Part shown: positions 60,537 to 64,000 of the stretch, piece by piece
Layout: each line of letters opens with the position of its first letter
Position numbering within the stretch: position 1 is the stretch's first letter
Assembly (NCBI GenBank): GCA_022843845.1
Contig: JALHMW010000002.1
Span: 217,559-281,558, forward strand
Source: Archangium sp.
Lineage (GTDB): Bacteria > Myxococcota > Myxococcia > Myxococcales > Myxococcaceae
Length of the DNA: 64,000 nt
Direction of reading: 5' to 3'
Made by a program: the position numbers and the translations under genes
The notes under the pieces: generated by a model
Databases searched by the model: none
The model's input: only the letters and a program-made list of their open reading frames with translations
Told to the model about the DNA's origin: nothing

Positions 60537-62270
60537 ATGGGCCGCGTTCGCAGACTTCCCACCGACCTGATCAACCAGATCGCCGCTGGCGAGGTCGTCG
60601 AGCGCCCGGCGTCGGTCGTCAAGGAGCTCGCCGAGAACTCGGTGGACGCGGGCGCGACGCGCGTGACGGTTCGCCTGGTGCGCGGCGGCTGCGCGAACAT
60701 CACGGTCATCGACGACGGCTGCGGCATGTCGAGAGAAGACGCGCTCACCTGTCTCGAGCGCCACGCCACCAGCAAGCTCGCCGATGCCGAAGGGCTCTTT
60801 CACATCCTCACCAAAGGCTTCCGGGGAGAGGCGATTCCGGCCATCGCGTCGGTGTCACGCTTCTGCCTCGTCACCAGCGAACCCGACACGCTGGCCGGCA
60901 CGAAGCTGTCGATCGAGGGCGGGGGCGAGCCGGTCGTCGAAGACGCTCCGGCCGTCGGCGGCACCCGCATCGACGTCGACGATCTCTTCTTCAACGTGCC
61001 CGCGCGCCGCAAGTTCCTCAAGCGTGAGGCCACCGAGTTGCTGCACTGCGAAGACGCGGTCACCCGGCTCGCGTTGGCGCACCCCGAGGTGGGCTTCACG
61101 CTGGAGCACGAAGGCAAGCAGATCTGGGCGAGCCCTCCGTCGGCGTCGGAGCCGATGCAGCGCGCCGCGGCGGTGCTGGGGAGCGAGGCGGCTCCGCATC
61201 TGCTGTCGATCGCAGAGCGCCGGCTCGGGCTCACCGTGACGGGCTTCATCGCCGCGCCCGAGTTCACGCTGTCGAGCGCGCGCGGCCTGATGACCTTCGT
61301 GAACCACCGCTACGTGCGCGATCGCGGCCTCACCTCGGCGATTCAGCGCGCCTACCAGGACTCGTTGCCTCCCGGCCGCCAGCCCGTCGCGCTGGTGTTC
61401 ATCGAGCTCGACCCACGCGCCGTCGACGTCAACGTGCACCCGCAGAAGCTCGAGGTGCGCTTCTCCGATCCACGCTCCGTCCAGGAGGCCGTCGGCGCGG
61501 CCGTGTCGGTGGGCTTGAAAGCAGCCCCGTGGCGGCAGGGCGATTCGCGCGGGCCTGAGACGCCGCAGGTGCAGGCCCAGTACGCGCAGGCGATCGAGCG
61601 GTTCCTCGCCCGGGCCCAGCCAGCGCCCGCGTTCCTCGAGCCCGCGACGCCGCTGTCGCTCGACCAGTCATTGGGCCGCATGTCGTTCGGCACCGCGAGG
61701 CCCACGCTCGATACGGCACCGCCTCGCGGCTACTTCGGCGCGCTGCGGTTCCTGAGCGTGCTGGCGCGGCGCTTCTGGCTCACCGAGTCGCCTGCGGGCT
61801 CGCTCGTGATCGTCGACCCCCGCGCCGTCGAGGAGCGGGTGATCTGGTCGGCGCTCGCCACGCGCTTTCAGAAGGGCGAGCTGGCCACGGCGGGGCGTAC
61901 GCTGTTCTCGGCGCGGCTCGATCTGCCGCCGACGGAGCGCACCAGAGTGCTCGAGGCCGCGCCCGAGCTGCTCGAGGTGGGCGTCGAGGTCGAAGACTTC
62001 GGCACGGGCTCGATCTCGCTGCTGCGCGTTCCGGCAGAGCTCGAGCGCGTCGAGCCCGCCGCGTGGCTCGTCGAGACGGCAGCGGCGGCGGATGCGTCGG
62101 CGCGAATCGCGGTGATGGCGCGGCGGGCTGCGCTGGCCGCCGAGATCATGGTCACCCACGATCAGGCGAGGGCGCGGCTCGAGGCGCTCGACGAGGTCGC
62201 GGCCCAGGTGCACGCCCACGCCGCGCGCGTCATCGTTCGTGATCTGCCCGTGCTCGATCTCGAAGGGTGA
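60537..62270 (+). CDS. mutL: DNA mismatch repair protein MutL
   Basis: 577 aa from the ATG at 60537 (MGRVRRLPTDLINQIAAGEV); a GTG at 60510 would add 9 residues. GHL ATPase motifs: VVKELAENSVDAGATRVTV, IDDGCGMSREDAL, ERHATSKLADAEGLFHILTK GFRGEAIPAIASVS; the N-terminal domain ends with VDVNVHPQKLEVRFSD. The C-terminal dimerisation domain is present but the endonuclease motif DQHAxxExxxxE reads DPRAVEERVIWS, so H and the second E are missing. It would act as a matchmaker like Escherichia MutL. It is divergent from moxR. Confidence 0.96.
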   Translation: MGRVRRLPTDLINQIAAGEVVERPASVVKELAENSVDAGATRVTVRLVRGGCANITVIDDGCGMSREDALTCLERHATSKLADAEGLFHILTKGFRGEAIPAIASVSRFCLVTSEPDTLAGTKLSIEGGGEPVVEDAPAVGGTRIDVDDLFFNVPARRKFLKREATELLHCEDAVTRLALAHPEVGFTLEHEGKQIWASPPSASEPMQRAAAVLGSEAAPHLLSIAERRLGLTVTGFIAAPEFTLSSARGLMTFVNHRYVRDRGLTSAIQRAYQDSLPPGRQPVALVFIELDPRAVDVNVHPQKLEVRFSDPRSVQEAVGAAVSVGLKAAPWRQGDSRGPETPQVQAQYAQAIERFLARAQPAPAFLEPATPLSLDQSLGRMSFGTARPTLDTAPPRGYFGALRFLSVLARRFWLTESPAGSLVIVDPRAVEERVIWSALATRFQKGELATAGRTLFSARLDLPPTERTRVLEAAPELLEVGVEVEDFGTGSISLLRVPAELERVEPAAWLVETAAAADASARIAVMARRAALAAEIMVTHDQARARLEALDEVAAQVHAHAARVIVRDLPVLDLEG

Positions 62271-62281
62271 CGTCCGAAAAA

Positions 62282-62309
62282 TTGCCACGGTGATCGCCGC
62301 TGCTACCGT
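62282..62309 (+). promoter_or_regulatory. Weak candidate -35/-10 promoter after mutL
   Basis: TTGCCA at 62282-62287 and TACCGT at 62304-62309 are 16 bases apart, 41 bases before the small ORF at 62350. The -10 is poor. It is given only because the next gene set starts shortly after. Confidence 0.25.
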
Positions 62310-62349
62310 CCGCTCCACACCTGTAGCGTTGAGCGAACGGAGCCTTTTG

Positions 62350-62505
62350 ATGAACGGTGTCATCACCGGTCGTGAAGTGGCTTCGCACTTTCGTCTCATC
62401 TGGAGGGAGTTCGGCTTCAGGTGCCTGGTTCGTTGTGTCGGTGCCTGCCTGGCGAGACGGCGCCGAACGTTTCTCGAGATCGCCTGGGAGACCCGCCGCA
62501 CATGA
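62350..62505 (+). CDS. Candidate 51-residue basic protein
   Basis: ATG with GGAG seven bases upstream. The product is 51 aa: MNGVITGREVASHFRLIWRE, then FGFRCLVRCVGACLARRRRT FLEIAWETRRT. It is rich in Arg and Cys, helical, and ends with a stop that overlaps the next gene start as ATGA. These signs (site, coupling, amphipathic pattern) suggest a real gene, but no family can be named. Without homologues it could be an accidental frame. Confidence 0.55.
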   Translation: MNGVITGREVASHFRLIWREFGFRCLVRCVGACLARRRRTFLEIAWETRRT

Positions 62506-62876
62506 CCCTGAACGATCCCCTCGCGCTCACGCCGTCGCACGCGATGCCGGTTCCTGCGTCGTACGCCGAAAAGGCCATGGCGTCGCTGATGCAACTCCAC
62601 GGCGAGTTGATGGACGAGAAGGAGCGGCGCGTCGAGCTGTTCCGCCGCCTGATGGAGAAGGAGCAGGCCCTTGCCGAGCTCAAGATGTACGTGAAGCTCC
62701 TCGAGGAGCGGGCCGGCGTCGCGCGAGAGACGGTTCAGCCGACCGAGCCTCGAACGGCGCGTGCCGAGCCACCCGCACCGCAGCCGCCGCCGAAGCCCAG
62801 GTCCTCGCAGCTGAGCGCCATGCCGCCCGTCGTGCCGCGGGTCGGCAAACGTCCAGAGGGGTGGAAGGTCTGGTGA
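62502..62876 (+). CDS. Short protein with coiled coil and Pro-rich tail, function unknown
   Basis: 124 aa from the ATG at 62502. A helical coiled coil at about 22-74 (SYAEKAMASLMQLHGELMDE KERRVELFRRLMEKEQALAE LKMYVKLLEE) is followed by a Pro/Ala/Arg-rich tail. No signal peptide or membrane helix. The start and stop overlap the flanking genes as ATGA and TGATG, so it is part of a coupled run of three genes. Confidence 0.72.
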   Translation: MTLNDPLALTPSHAMPVPASYAEKAMASLMQLHGELMDEKERRVELFRRLMEKEQALAELKMYVKLLEERAGVARETVQPTEPRTARAEPPAPQPPPKPRSSQLSAMPPVVPRVGKRPEGWKVW

Positions 62877-63556
62877 TGCGTCGCCTCCTCGTGGTCGCAG
62901 TGGTGAGCAGTGTCTTCCTTGCGTCACCGGCGTTCGCCGACAGCGCGACCGATGGGGTCGGCCGGGTGAGCTTTGGCGGCGGGCTCCGGTGGACGCCCAA
63001 CGGGTTCTTCAACGTGAAGGCGACCGAGGCAGGGCGCCCGACTACCAGCTCCGAGGAGTTCGTGACGGCGCCGCTCGGCTTCCAGGGCATGGCGAGCTTC
63101 GGCTACGGCGCCTTCGAGTGGCTGGAGCTTGCGGTGGACGTGTTCGGAGGCTTCGAGTCATTTCAGCTCGAAGGGTGGCTGCCGTTCAGCTCGGTCTCCT
63201 ACGGCGGCCTGATTGGCGTGCGGCTGACCCGCTACGACTTCCCCTTCGCGGGGCTGGTTCCCTACCTGGGCATTCAGACGGGCCCGATGTTGGTGACGGT
63301 CACCTCTCCAAGCCTGCCGGGCGCCGAGCGGATCATGCAGGCGTGGAGCGTCAACGGCGGGGCGGCCTGGAAGTTCACCGAGAGGCTCGGCCTCTACGTC
63401 GACATCCGCTACCTCTATGGGCGGGCCTACGTCTCGGAGATCGCGGGCAGAAACGTCGGCGGAGTCTGGTTCTCTGCTGGGCTCACCATCTTCTTCCCTC
63501 CCACGCCCAGGCGAGACCTCGATGTTCCAGGCTTCGGCGGCGGGTCGCGCTTCTGA
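62876..63556 (+). CDS. Outer-membrane beta-barrel-like protein
   Basis: 226 aa. Signal peptide MRRLLVVAVVSSVFLASPAF A-DS. The mature protein alternates hydrophobic and polar residues and is rich in Gly, Phe, Tyr (GVGRVSFGGGLRWTPNGFFN, MASFGYGAFEWLELAVDVFG, LTRYDFPFAGLVPYLGIQTG, LGLYVDIRYLYGRAYVSEI), the pattern of an eight-strand OmpW/OmpA-like barrel. The C-terminus GLTIFFPPT is followed by a short Gly/Arg tail. The ATG overlaps the previous stop (TGATG). Confidence 0.8.
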   Translation: MRRLLVVAVVSSVFLASPAFADSATDGVGRVSFGGGLRWTPNGFFNVKATEAGRPTTSSEEFVTAPLGFQGMASFGYGAFEWLELAVDVFGGFESFQLEGWLPFSSVSYGGLIGVRLTRYDFPFAGLVPYLGIQTGPMLVTVTSPSLPGAERIMQAWSVNGGAAWKFTERLGLYVDIRYLYGRAYVSEIAGRNVGGVWFSAGLTIFFPPTPRRDLDVPGFGGGSRF

Positions 63557-63618
63557 GGCCGTCGGCTCCAGGTGCGAAGAACGTCACGGGCCCCGCGCCC
63601 GTGGTACAGGAAAACGCC

Positions 63619-64000
63619 ATGGCGCAGGAACCCGCAGATCTGAACAAGCCGCTCGAGGAGATCCGTCGCGAGGTCGTCGAAGCACGCAACATGACGATCA
63701 AGACGGACAACGCGCTCAAGTCGCTCCACGCCGAGCTCAAAGTGGTGAGCACCCAGCAGGCCGAGTTCCAGAAGCGCACCTGGTTCTCGACGGGCGCGGC
63801 CTACCTCGGTTTCCTGGGCGTCTGCGTCGCGGGGGCGGTGGTCGTCTCTGGCGCCAGGGCAACCTCGGCGACCGAGCAGAAGGAGCGCCTCGAGCAGCAG
63901 GTCGGCGACCTGACGTCTCAGCTCGAGAAGCAGAAGACCGAGGCCGCGGCCGTAGCCCAGGCCGAGCGGAGCGCGACCGACGTGTACAAGCAGATGACGA
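63619..64000 (+). CDS. Membrane-anchored coiled-coil protein, C-terminus cut by window edge
   Basis: At least 127 aa, open to the end of the window. ATG with AGGA nine bases upstream. An N-terminal helical, soluble stretch (LNKPLEEIRREVVEARNMTI KTDNALKSLHAELKVV), one transmembrane helix at about 57-78 (TGAAYLGFLGVCVAGAVVVS), then a Gln/Glu-rich coiled coil (TEQKERLEQQVGDLTSQLEK QKTEAAAV). No family was recognised from the visible part. Confidence 0.78.
   Translation, partial: MAQEPADLNKPLEEIRREVVEARNMTIKTDNALKSLHAELKVVSTQQAEFQKRTWFSTGAAYLGFLGVCVAGAVVVSGARATSATEQKERLEQQVGDLTSQLEKQKTEAAAVAQAERSATDVYKQMT

Noticed and set aside
1..64000. CRISPR arrays, insertion sequences, prophage or integrase genes, rRNA and tRNA genes
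   Set aside because: None was seen: no spaced direct repeats, no terminal inverted repeats with a transposase frame, no integrase motif, and no tRNA-like fold in the short intergenic gaps.

Overview
The window is a GC-rich, gene-dense chromosomal segment (no rRNA, tRNA, transposase, CRISPR or phage gene was recognised). Long-coiled-coil, DUF4388/J-domain, HEAT-repeat, HNH, NTT-HEAT and sigma-54 regulator genes together point to a flagellated member of the Myxococcota or a close deltaproteobacterial relative. This placement is inferred from gene content; no phylogenetic marker was compared.

Region 1 (1-18.9 kb, all minus strand) is one almost unbroken flagellar operon, read right to left: sigma-54 activator (388 aa, no receiver domain), a secreted TPR-like protein, a second AAA regulator lacking the GAFTGA loop, then flgB, flgC, fliE, fliF, fliG, fliH, fliI, a motE-like gene, fliK, flgD, flgE, flbD, motA, motB, fliL, fliM, fliN, fliO, fliP and the start of fliQ at the window edge. 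Many junctions are ATGA/GTGA overlaps. A near-consensus -24/-12 (sigma-54) promoter lies in front of the first gene, and a soluble PAS histidine kinase is transcribed divergently from it. Together these look like a hook-basal-body, export-gate, C-ring and stator operon with its own regulatory head.

Region 2 (19.1-31 kb) has mixed orientation: histidine kinase, small two-helix membrane protein, patatin-like lipase, a receiver-DUF4388-J-TPR protein, a small exported protein, a lipoprotein, a CHASE2 adenylate cyclase, an MFS exporter and an anchored periplasmic protein.

Region 3 (31-43.3 kb) holds an 1822-residue protein with a degenerate methyltransferase-like head and a giant coiled coil, a carboxypeptidase-regulatory/PDZ protein, a membrane histidine kinase with GAF domain, and a Slt-type lytic transglycosylase.

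Region 4 (43.4-49.9 kb, plus strand) is a compact run: HNH nuclease, selenocysteine synthase SelA, a second HNH nuclease, a MinD/FlhG-type ATPase, a J-like/HTH fusion, a short conserved-looking protein and an RluD-type pseudouridine synthase.

Region 5 (49.9-60.5 kb, minus strand) contains a degenerate HD-GYP protein, a HEAT protein that shares its N-terminal module, a cyclic-nucleotide-binding protein and an NTT-type transporter fused to HEAT repeats, followed by the classical MoxR - DUF58 - transglutaminase set. Region 6 (60.5-64 kb, plus strand) has mutL, a tiny candidate gene, a short coiled-coil protein, an outer-membrane barrel protein and a truncated membrane-anchored coiled-coil protein running off the end.

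The most unusual items are the GAFTGA-less AAA regulator at the head of the flagellar operon, the pseudo-methyltransferase coiled-coil protein, and the paired HEAT / dead HD-GYP proteins. All function calls come from reading motifs, not from database searches.
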